Below, piece by piece: positions 43,892 through 53,764 of a stretch of 64,000 nt of DNA. Under the pieces are notes generated by a model. The model saw nothing but the letters and a program-made list of their open reading frames with translations, searched no databases and was not told the DNA's origin. How positions within the stretch are numbered: the stretch's first letter is position 1; each line of letters begins with the position of its first letter. The stretch is from positions 62,001-126,000 of the forward strand of contig JAHHQO010000002.1 of assembly GCA_020026335.1 (NCBI GenBank), given 5' to 3'. Both the position numbers and the translations under genes were made by a program. The DNA is from Alistipes sp. Lineage in GTDB: Bacteria; Bacteroidota; Bacteroidia; Bacteroidales; Rikenellaceae.

Positions 43892-46800
43892 ATGAAACTC
43901 GATTTCTTTATCGACAGACCCATCTTCTCGACGGTGCTGTCAGTGGTCATCGTCATTGTCGGTCTGTTGGGACTGACGATGTTGCCCGTTGACCAATATC
44001 CGCGCATCGTGCCCCCCGTGGTGAAGGTGTCCGCCTCCTACCCCGGAGCAAGTGCGCAGACCGTGACTCAGGCTGTGGCTACGCCCATCGAGCAGGAGTT
44101 GAACGGTACGCCCGGCATGCTCTACATGGAATCGACCAACAGCAATACGGGTGGATTCTCGGCTACCATCACCTTCGACATCGACACCGACCCCGATTTG
44201 GCGGCCGTGGAGATTCAGAACCGTGTGAAGCAGGCCGAATCGCGTCTGCCTGCCGAGGTGATTCAGAACGGCATCTCGGTGCAGAAGCAGGCATCGAGCA
44301 AGCTGCTGACCATCACCCTGCTCTCGACAGACCCCAAATTCGATGAGATTTACCTCTCGAACTACGCCACACTCAACGTGTTGGACATGTTGCGCCGTGT
44401 GAAGGGTGTGGGCAGTATCTACAATGTCGGCAGCCGCTACTACGCCATGCAGATATGGGTGCAGCCCGACCGTCTGGCGAACCTCGGTCTTACGGTGCAG
44501 GACCTGCAAAAGGCACTCAAGGACCAGAACCGCGAGTCGGCAGCCGGTGTACTGGGTCAGCAGCCCATGACCAACCTCGATATCACCATTCCCATCACGG
44601 CACGCGGCCGTCTGTCGTCGGTAGCCGAATTTGAGGAAATTGTCATTCGTGCCAATCCCGACGGTTCGCTCATCCGTCTGCGCGATGTGGCACGTGTGTC
44701 GCTCGAGGCTTCGTCATACAGCACCGAGAGTGGTATCAACGGTGGTAATGCCGCCGTGCTGGATATCAACATGTTGCCCGGTGCAAACGCCATGGAGGTG
44801 GCTCGCGAGGTGAGAAAAACCATGGACGAAATCAGCCGCAACTTCCCCGAGGGCATCTCCTACAAGATTCCCTTCGACATGACTTCGTTCATCTCACAAT
44901 CCATCAAGGAGGTGTACCACACGCTGTTCGAAGCCCTGGTACTCGTGATTCTGGTAGTCTTCCTCTCGTTGCAGAACTGGCGCGCGACACTCATTCCCAC
45001 GATTGTCGTTCCCATCTCGCTCATCGGTACTTTCGGTGTGATGCTCGCCTTCGGATTCTCGCTCAACATGATGACTCTGCTGGGTCTGATTCTCGCCATC
45101 GGTATTGTGGTCGATGACGCCATCGTGGTGGTGGAGTCGGTCGAACGCACCATGAACGAGGAGCATCTCTCGCCCAAGGAGGCGACCAAGAAATCCATGA
45201 AGGGTCTGGGTAGTGCCATCATCGCCACTTCGCTGGTGTTGTGTGCCGTGTTTGTGCCCGTAAGTTTCCTGTCGGGCATCACCGGACAGCTCTACCGTCA
45301 GTTCACCATCACCATTGCCGTGTCGGTGTTGATTTCGACCTTCGTGGCACTGACCCTCTCGCCCGCACTCTGTGCCATCTTCCTGCGCCCCGATTCGGGC
45401 AAGAAGAAGAACCGACTCTTCCGCAGAATCAATATATGGTTGGGCAAGGGTAACAAATCCTACGAGAAAGCCATTCGCTGGAGCATGCGCCACTCGCGCC
45501 GCATGATTGCCTTCTTCGGTATGACGCTCATCGCCCTGTGGGTGCTCAACAAGGTCGTACCCCAGAGTTTCATGCCGCAGGAGGACCAGGGTTACTTCAC
45601 CGTGGAGCTGGAGCTGCCCGAGGGTGCCACCCTCGAGAGAACACGCCGCATCACCGACCGCGCCATGAAGTTCCTCATGTCGTGTGACGATGTGGAGTAT
45701 GTCCTCAACGTGACGGGTTCGAGCCCCCGTGTGGGTACCAACCAGTCGCGCTGTCAGCTCACCGTGATTCTCAAGCCGTGGGACGAGCGCAAGAGCAGCA
45801 ACATCCGCGAGGTGATGAACACCGTACGCCGCGAGATGGAGCAATATCCCGAAAGCAAGGTCTTCATCAACACCCCGCCCGTCATTCCCGGATTGGGTGC
45901 TTCGGGTGGTTTCGAGATGGTGCTCGAAGCACGTGGCGATGCCACGTACAACGACTTGCAGCGTGCTGTGGATACCCTGCTCTACCACGCCTCGAAGCGC
46001 AAGGAGTTGGTGGGTCTCTCCTCCTCGATTCAGAAGGACATTCCCCAGCTCTACTTCGATGTGGACCGCGACAAGGCGCAGATGTTGGGCGTTCCGATGG
46101 CCGACATCTTCTCCACGGTCAAGACCTTCACCGGTTCGGTCTATGTCAACGACTTCAATATGTTCAACCGTATCTACCGCGTGTATATTCAGGCTGAAGC
46201 CCCCTACCGTGCACAGCAGGACAATCTGGGACTGTTCTTCGTGAGAGGTTCCGACAGCGCGATGATTCCCATCACGGCACTCGGCACAACCTCCTACACC
46301 ACAGGTCCGGGTACTATCCGCCGATTCAATATGTTCAACTCCGCCACCATATCGGGTGAGGCTGCCCAGGGTTACAGCTCGGGACAGGCGATGATGCTAC
46401 TTGAGAAAATCGCAAGAGAGCATCTGCCCTCGTCGATTGGTATCGAGTGGAGCGGACTTTCGTATCAGGAGAAGCACGTGAGCGGTCAGACCGGCTATGT
46501 GTTGGCTTTGGCTCTGCTCTTCGTCTTCCTTTTCCTCGCGGCTCAGTATGAGAGCTGGTCGATTCCCGTGGCGGTGATTCTCTCGCTGCCCGTGGCCGGT
46601 ATCGGTGCCTATGTGGGTAACTGGGCGTGCGGTCTGGAGAACAACATCTACTTCCAAATCGGATTGGTGATGCTGGTGGGTCTGGTGGCCAAGAATGCCA
46701 TTCTCATCGTGGAGTTCGCCAAGGACGAGGTGGAGAAGGGACGCGACACGCTGTCGGCTGTCATCATGGCGGCGAAGCTGCGTTTCCGCCCCATCGTGAT

Positions 46801-46990
46801 GACCTCACTGGCCTTCATTCTCGGTATGTTGCCTCTGGTATTTGCCAGCGGTCCTGGTTCGGCCAGCCGTCAGGGCATCGGTACGGGTGTATTCTTCGGT
46901 ATGTTGGTGGCCATCACCGTCGGCATTGTCTTCGTACCGATCTTCTTCGTATGGGTCTATAACTTGAAAGAAAAATGGAGTAAACGATGA
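43892..46990 (+). CDS. RND efflux pump permease (HAE1 type, second pump)
   Basis: 1032 aa. N-terminal FFIDRPIFSTVLSVVIVIVG, porter-domain VPPVVKVSASYPGASAQTV, TM4 VVDDAIVVVESVE with the proton-relay Asp residues, and GLVAKNAILIVEFAKDEVEKG in the second half. 12 TM helices and two large periplasmic loops, normal length. Its last 4 nt overlap the channel gene (ATGA). The substrate is unknown. Confidence 0.95.
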   Translation: MKLDFFIDRPIFSTVLSVVIVIVGLLGLTMLPVDQYPRIVPPVVKVSASYPGASAQTVTQAVATPIEQELNGTPGMLYMESTNSNTGGFSATITFDIDTDPDLAAVEIQNRVKQAESRLPAEVIQNGISVQKQASSKLLTITLLSTDPKFDEIYLSNYATLNVLDMLRRVKGVGSIYNVGSRYYAMQIWVQPDRLANLGLTVQDLQKALKDQNRESAAGVLGQQPMTNLDITIPITARGRLSSVAEFEEIVIRANPDGSLIRLRDVARVSLEASSYSTESGINGGNAAVLDINMLPGANAMEVAREVRKTMDEISRNFPEGISYKIPFDMTSFISQSIKEVYHTLFEALVLVILVVFLSLQNWRATLIPTIVVPISLIGTFGVMLAFGFSLNMMTLLGLILAIGIVVDDAIVVVESVERTMNEEHLSPKEATKKSMKGLGSAIIATSLVLCAVFVPVSFLSGITGQLYRQFTITIAVSVLISTFVALTLSPALCAIFLRPDSGKKKNRLFRRINIWLGKGNKSYEKAIRWSMRHSRRMIAFFGMTLIALWVLNKVVPQSFMPQEDQGYFTVELELPEGATLERTRRITDRAMKFLMSCDDVEYVLNVTGSSPRVGTNQSRCQLTVILKPWDERKSSNIREVMNTVRREMEQYPESKVFINTPPVIPGLGASGGFEMVLEARGDATYNDLQRAVDTLLYHASKRKELVGLSSSIQKDIPQLYFDVDRDKAQMLGVPMADIFSTVKTFTGSVYVNDFNMFNRIYRVYIQAEAPYRAQQDNLGLFFVRGSDSAMIPITALGTTSYTTGPGTIRRFNMFNSATISGEAAQGYSSGQAMMLLEKIAREHLPSSIGIEWSGLSYQEKHVSGQTGYVLALALLFVFLFLAAQYESWSIPVAVILSLPVAGIGAYVGNWACGLENNIYFQIGLVMLVGLVAKNAILIVEFAKDEVEKGRDTLSAVIMAAKLRFRPIVMTSLAFILGMLPLVFASGPGSASRQGIGTGVFFGMLVAITVGIVFVPIFFVWVYNLKEKWSKR

Positions 46991-48378
46991 AACGAACAAC
47001 GATATTTATATTGGGTGCTCTGCTTCTGGCGAGTTGCTCGGTGCAGAAAAAATGCAAGTCTCCGGAGCTGAATCTGCCCGAGCAGATTGTGGCAGGGCAC
47101 ACCGACTCGCTGGCGTTGAGCGACAAAAAATGGTGGGAGGTCTATCAGGATTCCACCCTCTGTGTGCTCATCGACCGCACTCTGCAAAACAACCGCAACA
47201 TACAATCGGCTGAAGCCTATGTCCGTCAGATGGAGCAGCTGCACCGCATCAGCAAGACCGCCCTCGCACCGGCATTCGGTGCGGTGGCGCAATACGAACG
47301 CAAGACCACGGATTACTCCGACCGCCCGTTCAAGGAGGAGCCCAAATTGGGATTGAAAGCCACCATGAGCTGGGAGTTGGACCTGTGGGGCAACCTGCGC
47401 TGGTCGAAGCGCAAAGGGGCTGCCGAGTATCTGGCTTCGGTGGAGGCGGCACGTGCCATGCAGATGTCACTCATCGCGGAGGTAGCCACCGCCTACTTCG
47501 AGTTGGTCGCCCTCGACCACGAGTTGGAGACCGTGCGCCGTACGGTGGAGACCCGTGAGGAGAGTGTGCGTCAGGCGAAGTTGCGTTTCGAGGGAGGTTT
47601 GACCTCCGAGACCGCCTATCAGCAGGCCAAGGTAGAGCAGGCCAGTGCTTCGGCCATGATTCCCGACCTGGAACTGCGCATCGCACAGAAGGAGAATCAG
47701 ATTTCGGTCTTGGCAGGCGACTACCCCACCCGTGTGGCACGCTCGCAGATGGACATCAATGTGGTGATGCCCGACTCGCTGCCCATAGGTCTGCCCTCGA
47801 CTCTCTTGCAGCGTCGTCCCGATGTCAGACAGTCGGAGCAGCAGCTCCGCGCCGCCATGGCAGCCGTGGGTATGGCGTATGCCGACCGTTTTCCCCGTTT
47901 CACGATTAACATCACGGGCGGTGTCGAGAACAAGGAAATCGACCATCTGTTGAAAGCCCCCCTCACCAACATCGTGGGCAACATTGCATCGCCCCTCTTT
48001 GCCTTCGGAGCGAAGCGTGCCAAGTATCGTGCCGCGCTGGCGGCCTACGACCAGGCACGTCTCGGTTACGAGCAGAAGGTATTGGAGGTGTTCCGCGAGG
48101 TGAACGATGCTGTGGTGGCGTACCGCAATATGCGCAAGACTGCCGAGCTGAAGTACAACCTCAAGGAGGCTGCCCGTCAGTATGTCGTCCTTGCCAAGTT
48201 ACAGTACATCAACGGTGTTATCCGCTACATCGATGTGCTCGATGCCCAGCGTAAGTTCTTCGATGCCCAAATCGAGGAGAGTAAGGCCGTGAGAAACGAG
48301 CATTTGGCACTCGTGGGACTCTACAAGGCATTGGGAGGCGGTTGGGAGCCTTCGGATGTAGAACAGCAGAAGAAATAG
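46987..48378 (+). CDS. RND efflux outer-membrane channel lipoprotein (second pump)
   Basis: 463 aa OprM/NodT-type channel. Signal ends LLLASC (Cys17). WWEVYQDSTLCVLIDRTLQN, SWELDLWGNLRWSKRKGAAE, LLQRRPDVRQSEQQLRAAMA and VLDAQRKFFDAQIEESKAVR are family landmarks of the two repeats. Overlap of 4 nt with the pump gene implies coupling. Confidence 0.94.
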   Translation: MKRTTIFILGALLLASCSVQKKCKSPELNLPEQIVAGHTDSLALSDKKWWEVYQDSTLCVLIDRTLQNNRNIQSAEAYVRQMEQLHRISKTALAPAFGAVAQYERKTTDYSDRPFKEEPKLGLKATMSWELDLWGNLRWSKRKGAAEYLASVEAARAMQMSLIAEVATAYFELVALDHELETVRRTVETREESVRQAKLRFEGGLTSETAYQQAKVEQASASAMIPDLELRIAQKENQISVLAGDYPTRVARSQMDINVVMPDSLPIGLPSTLLQRRPDVRQSEQQLRAAMAAVGMAYADRFPRFTINITGGVENKEIDHLLKAPLTNIVGNIASPLFAFGAKRAKYRAALAAYDQARLGYEQKVLEVFREVNDAVVAYRNMRKTAELKYNLKEAARQYVVLAKLQYINGVIRYIDVLDAQRKFFDAQIEESKAVRNEHLALVGLYKALGGGWEPSDVEQQKK

Positions 48379-48398
48379 GAATTACCCACTGCTTAGAA

Positions 48399-48452
48399 AA
48401 CCGCTGCCGGACATCACTTCTTTTTGAGAAGCTGTCCGGCAGCGGTTATTTT
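48399..48452 (+). terminator. Intrinsic terminator of the second RND operon
   Basis: 15-bp stem AACCGCTGCCGGACA (48399-48413) with its complement at 48433-48447, then a T-rich tail. Confidence 0.85.
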
Positions 48453-48481
48453 ATATTGAGCGGTGCGTTTCCCCGACGAGA

Positions 48482-50065
48482 TTAAAATCCGTTCATCGGT
48501 ATCAGCACGGTGGGGATAAGGAGCAGCAAGCCGACAAACACCATGAAAAGGATAAACTTCCACGCCCAGCGGAACCATTTGTCGTAGGGAATATGGCTCA
48601 CGCCCAGCACTGCCATCAGCACGCCCGAGGTGGGAGTCAGCAGGTTGGTGAAGGCGTCACCGAACTGATACGCCATGACTGCCGCCTGTTTCGACATACC
48701 GATAAGTTCGGCGAAGGGTGCCATGATGGGCATTGTGAGTGCCGCCTTGGCACTGCCCGAGGGCATAACCAGATTTATCAGCGTCTGAATGGCGTACATC
48801 ACACTCACGGTCGCCACCTGTCCCAGACCGTCCATGCCTGCCGCCAGATTGTGAAGAATGGTGTCGATGATGCGTCCCTCCTTCAGCACCACGATGATTC
48901 CGCCTGCCAGACCGACCACCAACGCGGCACTCATCATATCCTTACAGCCCGTGAGGAAGAGTTGCACCAGTTCGTTGGGGCTTTTGCCGTTGGCCACACC
49001 CGAGAAGATGCCCAGTGCAAAAAAGAGGGTCGAGATTTCGGCAATATACCAGCCGTAGCCCATCACACCCACGATGAGGTAGAAAATCGTGAAGAAGAGC
49101 AGGCTCATGATATAGAAATGGACGCTCTTGCGCAGCAGGAATATCGAGCTGACTGCAAAAGCACCAGCCAATACAGGAATGAGGGGCAGGTATTCGAAGA
49201 CCGAATTGCCGATTTTGAGGGTTGTCGTGGGATAATTCACGGCAAAGAGCACCTGCACCACGGCAAGGAAAAGATAACTGCCCCACGCCGCCTTGGGAGT
49301 GTGGAACTTCACTTCAAGATTGGTATCGGCGTGGAGTTCGCGCCAATAGTTGTCATCGTGGTAGACCACCGACGATTCGGGGCAACGCTTCACGCGGTTG
49401 GCATAGCGCAAAATCCACGCGAAGCCGATGGTATTAATCACCACCCAGCAGAACAGGCGGTACTCGATACCCGAAAAGAGGGGCAGACCCGAAAGGCTTT
49501 GCGCGATGCCGATGGTCAGCGGATTGAGTATCGCACCCGCGAAACCCAGACCTGCCGCCACAAATGCCATGCAGACACCCGTGATGGAGTCGTAGCCCAT
49601 GGAGATAGCCATGGGGACGAGCACCATACAGAACGGTATGGTCTCCTCGCTCATGCCAAAGACCGCACCGAAGATACTGAACATGAGCATGATGCAGACC
49701 AGCATCAGGTTATCGATGCCCACCTTTCTAATCAGGCGGTTCGACTCCAGACGGCGAGCCTTTCTCAAGAAGGTCATCGTACCCACATCGAAGGCGCGGC
49801 TGTCATTGACAATCCAAAACGCACCGCCGATAATCAGTGTGAAGATGATGATATCGGCCTTATCGACAAACCCTTTGAAGAAGGCCGAAAATATCTGCCA
49901 CGTCTGCGGCACGCTCTCCACCGGTCGGTAAACCATCTCCTCGATGCCGTTCTCACCGATTTGACGGACATACTCTCCTCCCGGAATCACCCACGTCAAG
50001 AGGGCGCAAAAGACAATCACCGAGAAGATAATCACATAGGTATGGGGTACTTTTCTTGTTTTCAT
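48482..50065 (-). CDS. YfcC-family carrier (arginine/ornithine- or C4-dicarboxylate-type)
   Basis: 527 aa, about 12 TM helices. Start MKTRKVPHTYVIIFSVIVFCALLTWVIPGGEY is characteristic of YfcC proteins. Other landmarks are the FGMSEETIPFCMVLVPMAIS, GLGFAGAILNPLTIGIAQ and MPSGSAKAALTMPIMAPFAELIG segments. The family is annotated variously as basic-amino-acid antiporters or dicarboxylate carriers; I cannot choose. The ATG at 50065 was preferred since the 21 codons before it read as untranslated sequence and contain the promoter. Confidence 0.88.
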   Translation of the reverse strand: MKTRKVPHTYVIIFSVIVFCALLTWVIPGGEYVRQIGENGIEEMVYRPVESVPQTWQIFSAFFKGFVDKADIIIFTLIIGGAFWIVNDSRAFDVGTMTFLRKARRLESNRLIRKVGIDNLMLVCIMLMFSIFGAVFGMSEETIPFCMVLVPMAISMGYDSITGVCMAFVAAGLGFAGAILNPLTIGIAQSLSGLPLFSGIEYRLFCWVVINTIGFAWILRYANRVKRCPESSVVYHDDNYWRELHADTNLEVKFHTPKAAWGSYLFLAVVQVLFAVNYPTTTLKIGNSVFEYLPLIPVLAGAFAVSSIFLLRKSVHFYIMSLLFFTIFYLIVGVMGYGWYIAEISTLFFALGIFSGVANGKSPNELVQLFLTGCKDMMSAALVVGLAGGIIVVLKEGRIIDTILHNLAAGMDGLGQVATVSVMYAIQTLINLVMPSGSAKAALTMPIMAPFAELIGMSKQAAVMAYQFGDAFTNLLTPTSGVLMAVLGVSHIPYDKWFRWAWKFILFMVFVGLLLLIPTVLIPMNGF

Positions 50066-50091
50066 GTGGGGAATTTTTGCAAATCGAATGG

Positions 50092-50099
50092 CAAATTTA
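50092..50099 (-). promoter_or_regulatory. Promoter -7 element for the YfcC gene
   Basis: TAAATTTG on the minus strand matches TAnnTTTG, 27 nt before the ATG. Confidence 0.55.
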
Positions 50100-50135
50100 A
50101 TAAAAACTACGCGGAATTTCCACCCCACGACACGA

Positions 50136-50164
50136 CAAAAGTTCCGAAACGAGGTTCGGAACTT
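50136..50164 (-). terminator. Intrinsic terminator of the two-component operon
   Basis: Stem AAAGTTCCGAA (50138-50148) with its complement at 50154-50164, downstream of the histidine kinase stop. The left side gives TTTTG on the minus strand, so the U-tract is short. Confidence 0.65.
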
Positions 50165-50195
50165 TCGTTTTTAAGTGTAGATGTATTGAAATTTG

Positions 50196-51683
50196 TTATT
50201 TGGACGGCTGCTTTTCCGCCACGTCCTTTTCTTCGGGCAGGTGTTTGGCAATGGAGAAGACAAACTCCAGACCGCCCGACTCGCCGAGTCGCACAGAGAT
50301 GGTACCACCGTGCAACAAAATCACATTCTTGACGATGGAGAGTCCCAGTCCCGTACCGCCCAACTTGCGCGAGCGTCCCTTATCGACACGGTAGAAGCGT
50401 TCGAAAAGGTGGGACACGTGTTCGGGAGCTACGCCCTGTCCGTCATCGGAGAACGACAGACGACAATAATCGGGGGTGTTCTCCAAAAGTCGAATGGTGA
50501 TGTTGTGACCGCCCGAATAGGACAACGAGTTGGACATCAGATTGCGAAAGACCGAAGCCAGAAGGTGGTTGTTGCCACACACCGAGATGTGCTCCTCCAT
50601 CTCGATGTGGAGTTGCATGTTCTGCTGTTCCAACTTGACCTGCAATTCGTCCGCCACATCGAATATCACATCGTTCAAATCCACCGGCTCCATGGAAATG
50701 AGACGGCTCGCCTCGTCCATGCGTGTGATGGTCGCCACATCGTTGAGCATCTGACACAGGCGTTCACTGTTGGCATAGCACTGCTCGATGAACTCCTGCT
50801 TGCGGTGCTCCTCGATTTCGGGGTGGGTCATCAGCGTTTCGAGACACGCCTGGATGACCGCTATGGGGGTCTTCAACTCGTGGTTGATGTTGTTGGTCAG
50901 CTGTTTCTTGATGCGGATTTTTTCCTGCTCCTCGTACAGGGCGCGTTTGTGTTCGAGTTTCAACTCCTCGGTCGCCTGCTGGAATTTGGCGTAGAGTTGC
51001 ACGATGTGTCGCGAGATTTTACCCAATTCATCGTTGGGGAAGGGTTCGGTCACGGTGATGGCCTCGCCATTCTGCACACGCTCGACAAAATGACTCAAAC
51101 TCGAAATGGTCGAGCCGACACGGTAGGCGACATAATACCCCACCACGCTCATGAAGAGGGTCACGCTAATCATGAACCACAGGAAGCCGCTATCGGCTGC
51201 CAACACCTCACGTAGCGACACCGAATAAGGCACGGCAGTACGCACCACCACATTCTCGCCCTCCATCGCCGAATAGAAATAGTTGGTAGAGATGGTCTTC
51301 GAGTAGCGAATGGCCTGATAGCCCATGCCGTTGTGAATGGCATCGATGACCTCGGGGCGGTCGAGATGGTTGCCCATGTCGGTGACGTTGCCCATGTTAT
51401 CGAACAGCACCACACCATCGTTGTCGATGACCGACACACGCATACCCTCGAAGGGGGTCACCACATTCTTCATAATCTCCTCCACCGGTACACCGTCGTC
51501 CATCATGTTGAGCAGACGCATGTTGAAGAGCTGGAGGGTGCTGTTGAGCTTCTCGGCCTTGAACAACCGCTCACGTTTATACTGGTAGAGGACAAAGCAG
51601 GTCATGAGCATGAGCGCAAAACCCAATACCAGCAGGAAGATACGCAGGTGGTAGGGAAGTCTACTTTTCAAAGCCGTAGCCAT
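50196..51683 (-). CDS. Sensor histidine kinase (PhoR-like)
   Basis: 495 aa from the chosen ATG; an upstream in-frame ATG at 51713 would add 10 residues. TM1 at about 12-32 (FLLVLGFALMLMTCFVLY), a periplasmic sensor of about 130 residues, TM2 (FLWFMISVTLFMSVVGYYVAY), then a HAMP-like segment. The HisKA domain has the phospho-acceptor His in NNINHELKTPIAVI (about 267), followed by an HATPase_c domain (RNLMSNSLSYS, FSDDGQGV, GTGLGLSIVKN). It overlaps the response regulator gene by 23 nt, so they form a coupled pair. The signal is not known. Confidence 0.93.
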   Translation of the reverse strand: MATALKSRLPYHLRIFLLVLGFALMLMTCFVLYQYKRERLFKAEKLNSTLQLFNMRLLNMMDDGVPVEEIMKNVVTPFEGMRVSVIDNDGVVLFDNMGNVTDMGNHLDRPEVIDAIHNGMGYQAIRYSKTISTNYFYSAMEGENVVVRTAVPYSVSLREVLAADSGFLWFMISVTLFMSVVGYYVAYRVGSTISSLSHFVERVQNGEAITVTEPFPNDELGKISRHIVQLYAKFQQATEELKLEHKRALYEEQEKIRIKKQLTNNINHELKTPIAVIQACLETLMTHPEIEEHRKQEFIEQCYANSERLCQMLNDVATITRMDEASRLISMEPVDLNDVIFDVADELQVKLEQQNMQLHIEMEEHISVCGNNHLLASVFRNLMSNSLSYSGGHNITIRLLENTPDYCRLSFSDDGQGVAPEHVSHLFERFYRVDKGRSRKLGGTGLGLSIVKNVILLHGGTISVRLGESGGLEFVFSIAKHLPEEKDVAEKQPSK

Positions 51684-52356
51684 AGCCGAAACGGGTGACA
51701 ATATGTTTGCCATAAGGGCCGATTTTCTTTCTCAGGCGTGTGATTTTCACATCGATGGTACGATTGAGCACAAAGACATCGTCGTCCCAGATGCGCGAGA
51801 GTATCTCCTCACGCGAGAGTATCTTGCCCAGATTATTCATCAGCAAAATCAAGAGTTCCAGCTCCTTACGCGTGATGGGCACCTCCACGCCATCGACCTC
51901 CAGACGTTTGGCATCGCAGTCGATGTGCAGTCCCTCGAAATCGAGGCTGTCGGCCTTGCGCGGACGCTCCTCCTGCTGCTGGCGCGAGGTACGGCGCAAC
52001 ACCGACTTGACACGTGCCAACAAATTGCGAATGGAATAGGGTTTGGTGATATAGTCATCGGCACCCAGATTCAGACCTGCCACCATCTCGTCCTCGGTGG
52101 TCTTGGCGGTGCAGAAAATAATGGGAATGGAGAAGGTCTCGTAGTTCTCCTTGAGCATCTGTGCCATCTTGAATCCGCTCATGCCGCCCATCATCACATC
52201 GAGCAGGATAAGGTCATATTGGCGGATATCCAACATCAAGGCCTCTTCGGCTGACGATGCGACATCCACGTCATAGCCCTCGACCTCGAGGTTGAAACGC
52301 ACGACATTGGTCAAAGCCTCCTCATCGTCCACAACAAGTATCTTTTGCTTTTCCAT
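51661..52356 (-). CDS. Response regulator, OmpR/PhoB family
   Basis: 231 aa. Receiver domain at 1-120, with the acidic pair in VVDDEE, phospho-accepting Asp about 53 (LILLDVMMGG) and Lys in TKPYSIRNLLARV. A winged-helix DNA-binding domain follows (RKELELLILLMNNLGKILSR, DVKITRLRKKIGPYGKHIVT). The ATG at 52356 begins exactly before KQKILVVDDEE. The partner kinase follows with overlap. Direct repeats in the upstream promoter may be its own binding site. Confidence 0.95.
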   Translation of the reverse strand: MEKQKILVVDDEEALTNVVRFNLEVEGYDVDVASSAEEALMLDIRQYDLILLDVMMGGMSGFKMAQMLKENYETFSIPIIFCTAKTTEDEMVAGLNLGADDYITKPYSIRNLLARVKSVLRRTSRQQQEERPRKADSLDFEGLHIDCDAKRLEVDGVEVPITRKELELLILLMNNLGKILSREEILSRIWDDDVFVLNRTIDVKITRLRKKIGPYGKHIVTRFGYGYGFEK

Positions 52357-52374
52357 AGCTGAAATTTGATAGGA

Positions 52375-52382
52375 CAAAGATA
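52375..52382 (-). promoter_or_regulatory. Promoter -7 element of the two-component operon
   Basis: TATCTTTG on the minus strand matches TAnnTTTG, 19 nt before the ATG at 52356. Confidence 0.6.
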
Positions 52383-52419
52383 CCAAAACCCCACGATTGT
52401 TCGCACCCCTGTGCCAACT

Positions 52420-52437
52420 CTTAACAAAAACGTAACA
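52420..52437. promoter_or_regulatory. Direct repeat, candidate PhoB-type operator
   Basis: CTTAACA-AAAA-CGTAACA: two 7-nt half-sites, 5 of 7 identical, separated by 4 nt. This is the 11-nt periodicity of Pho-box/OmpR-type sites. It is centred about 60 nt upstream of the predicted start of the response regulator transcript. Confidence 0.4.
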
Positions 52438-52460
52438 CTTTGTCGCTGTGAATCAGGCAC

Positions 52461-52488
52461 AAAAAACTCTTACCCTCGCGGGTAAGAG
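52461..52488 (-). terminator. Intrinsic terminator of the TonB receptor/lipoprotein operon
   Basis: Stem CTCTTACCC (52467-52475) with GGGTAAGAG (52480-52488), loop TCGC. The A-run at 52461-52466 is a T-run on the minus strand. Confidence 0.85.
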
Positions 52489-52547
52489 CAACCCAATTAA
52501 CCTAATTTTAAAAAATGACCCAACGAACGATTACTCCTTCGTTTTAA

Positions 52548-53708
52548 TTAGAATTTATAGTGACACCATGTGAACAGATTTTGGTCTGCACCGGTGTTGG
52601 AATCGGACTTTGAAACCTGACCGTCACCGTTGATTTTCTCGCCCGAGAGCGACTCCGAAAGGCGGTTGGTGACACTGACACTCGATGCCGAATTGCCGTT
52701 ACCCTTCTTGTCGGTGAAGTCAATCAAGTCGATGACATGACCACTGCCCATGACCAGCGCATTGGTGATGGTGGCCTTCGCACCGCGACGAATCTTCATC
52801 GCGTCCTGCATCTCTGCCAGCGAGGAGTTGTTCACGATGGTCATGTTCTCGATTCTGAAGTCGGACTGGTGGTTGTGGTCGGGGCCGTCACCATCGAGGT
52901 TACCATCAGCCTCAACACCACGGGGATCGGACTCATCGCTGGTGAACTGCTGCTCCCACACGCCATAGCAATTGGAAAGTGTACCGCAGTAACCCTGTGT
53001 GAAGTCGCACATATCGTCCTCGCAATTGACCACCAGAAGGTTCTTGACATTGACACTGCCGCCGAAGAACTCCACACCGTCATCGGCACCCTCCTTGATA
53101 AAGATATTCTCGATGATGGTGGAATTACCCACACCATTCAGCGTCAGACCGTTGTGCTCGATGTCGGCACTCGAACGCGCACCCGAGTAGTCAATCTCCA
53201 CGTAGCGCAGCACACCCGAATTGTCTGCGGGATCGTCACCGCCATACTTATAGTCGTTGTTTATCTCCGTGGCACCAATATTGCCCGTCTGCGAAGCACC
53301 CGAAATCGGGGCGCGGCCGTTGAGAATGATACCGCCCCAATAGCCCGGTGTGGCGTCGTCGGTATCGGCTGTGAAGACAATCGGCTGTGAGGCAGTACCC
53401 TCGGCACGGATTTTACCACCCTGTGCCACAAGGATATAGTTGGCAAAGCCCTTTCTTGCGCGAATGGTCATGCCGGCAGGAATCACCAGCTCGCCACCCT
53501 CCTCGACAACGACCGTACCCGAAATATAGTAACGTGTGCCGGCATCGAGTGTCTTTTGTCCCCGAATCACTCCCGAAAGATTCTCCTCGGAGTGGGTCTC
53601 GCTGGGCGGAATCGGTGACTTGTCGTCATCGTCGTCATCACACGCGGTAAATGCAGGAGCACTCATCAATGCGGCAATAGCCAGCAAACATAACATTCTT
53701 CTTTTCAT
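52548..53708 (-). CDS. Parallel beta-helix surface lipoprotein
   Basis: 386 aa. Signal ends PAFTAC (Cys23), followed at once by six Asp, a surface-export type signal. The mature part has recurring beta-helix turns (VVVEEGGELVIPAGMTIRAR, YWGGIILNGRAPISGAS, IENIFIKEGADDGVEFFGG, IENMTIVNNSSLAEMQDAMK). No catalytic motif of pectate lyases is evident. It is 56 nt downstream of the TonB receptor, so it is probably its surface partner in nutrient capture. The substrate is unknown. Confidence 0.82.
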   Translation of the reverse strand: MKRRMLCLLAIAALMSAPAFTACDDDDDDKSPIPPSETHSEENLSGVIRGQKTLDAGTRYYISGTVVVEEGGELVIPAGMTIRARKGFANYILVAQGGKIRAEGTASQPIVFTADTDDATPGYWGGIILNGRAPISGASQTGNIGATEINNDYKYGGDDPADNSGVLRYVEIDYSGARSSADIEHNGLTLNGVGNSTIIENIFIKEGADDGVEFFGGSVNVKNLLVVNCEDDMCDFTQGYCGTLSNCYGVWEQQFTSDESDPRGVEADGNLDGDGPDHNHQSDFRIENMTIVNNSSLAEMQDAMKIRRGAKATITNALVMGSGHVIDLIDFTDKKGNGNSASSVSVTNRLSESLSGEKINGDGQVSKSDSNTGADQNLFTWCHYKF

Positions 53709-53764
53709 TGTTTTAGAAATTTTTAGTGAAACTAAAATTGGTCTTTTTTATTGTTTGTATGTAA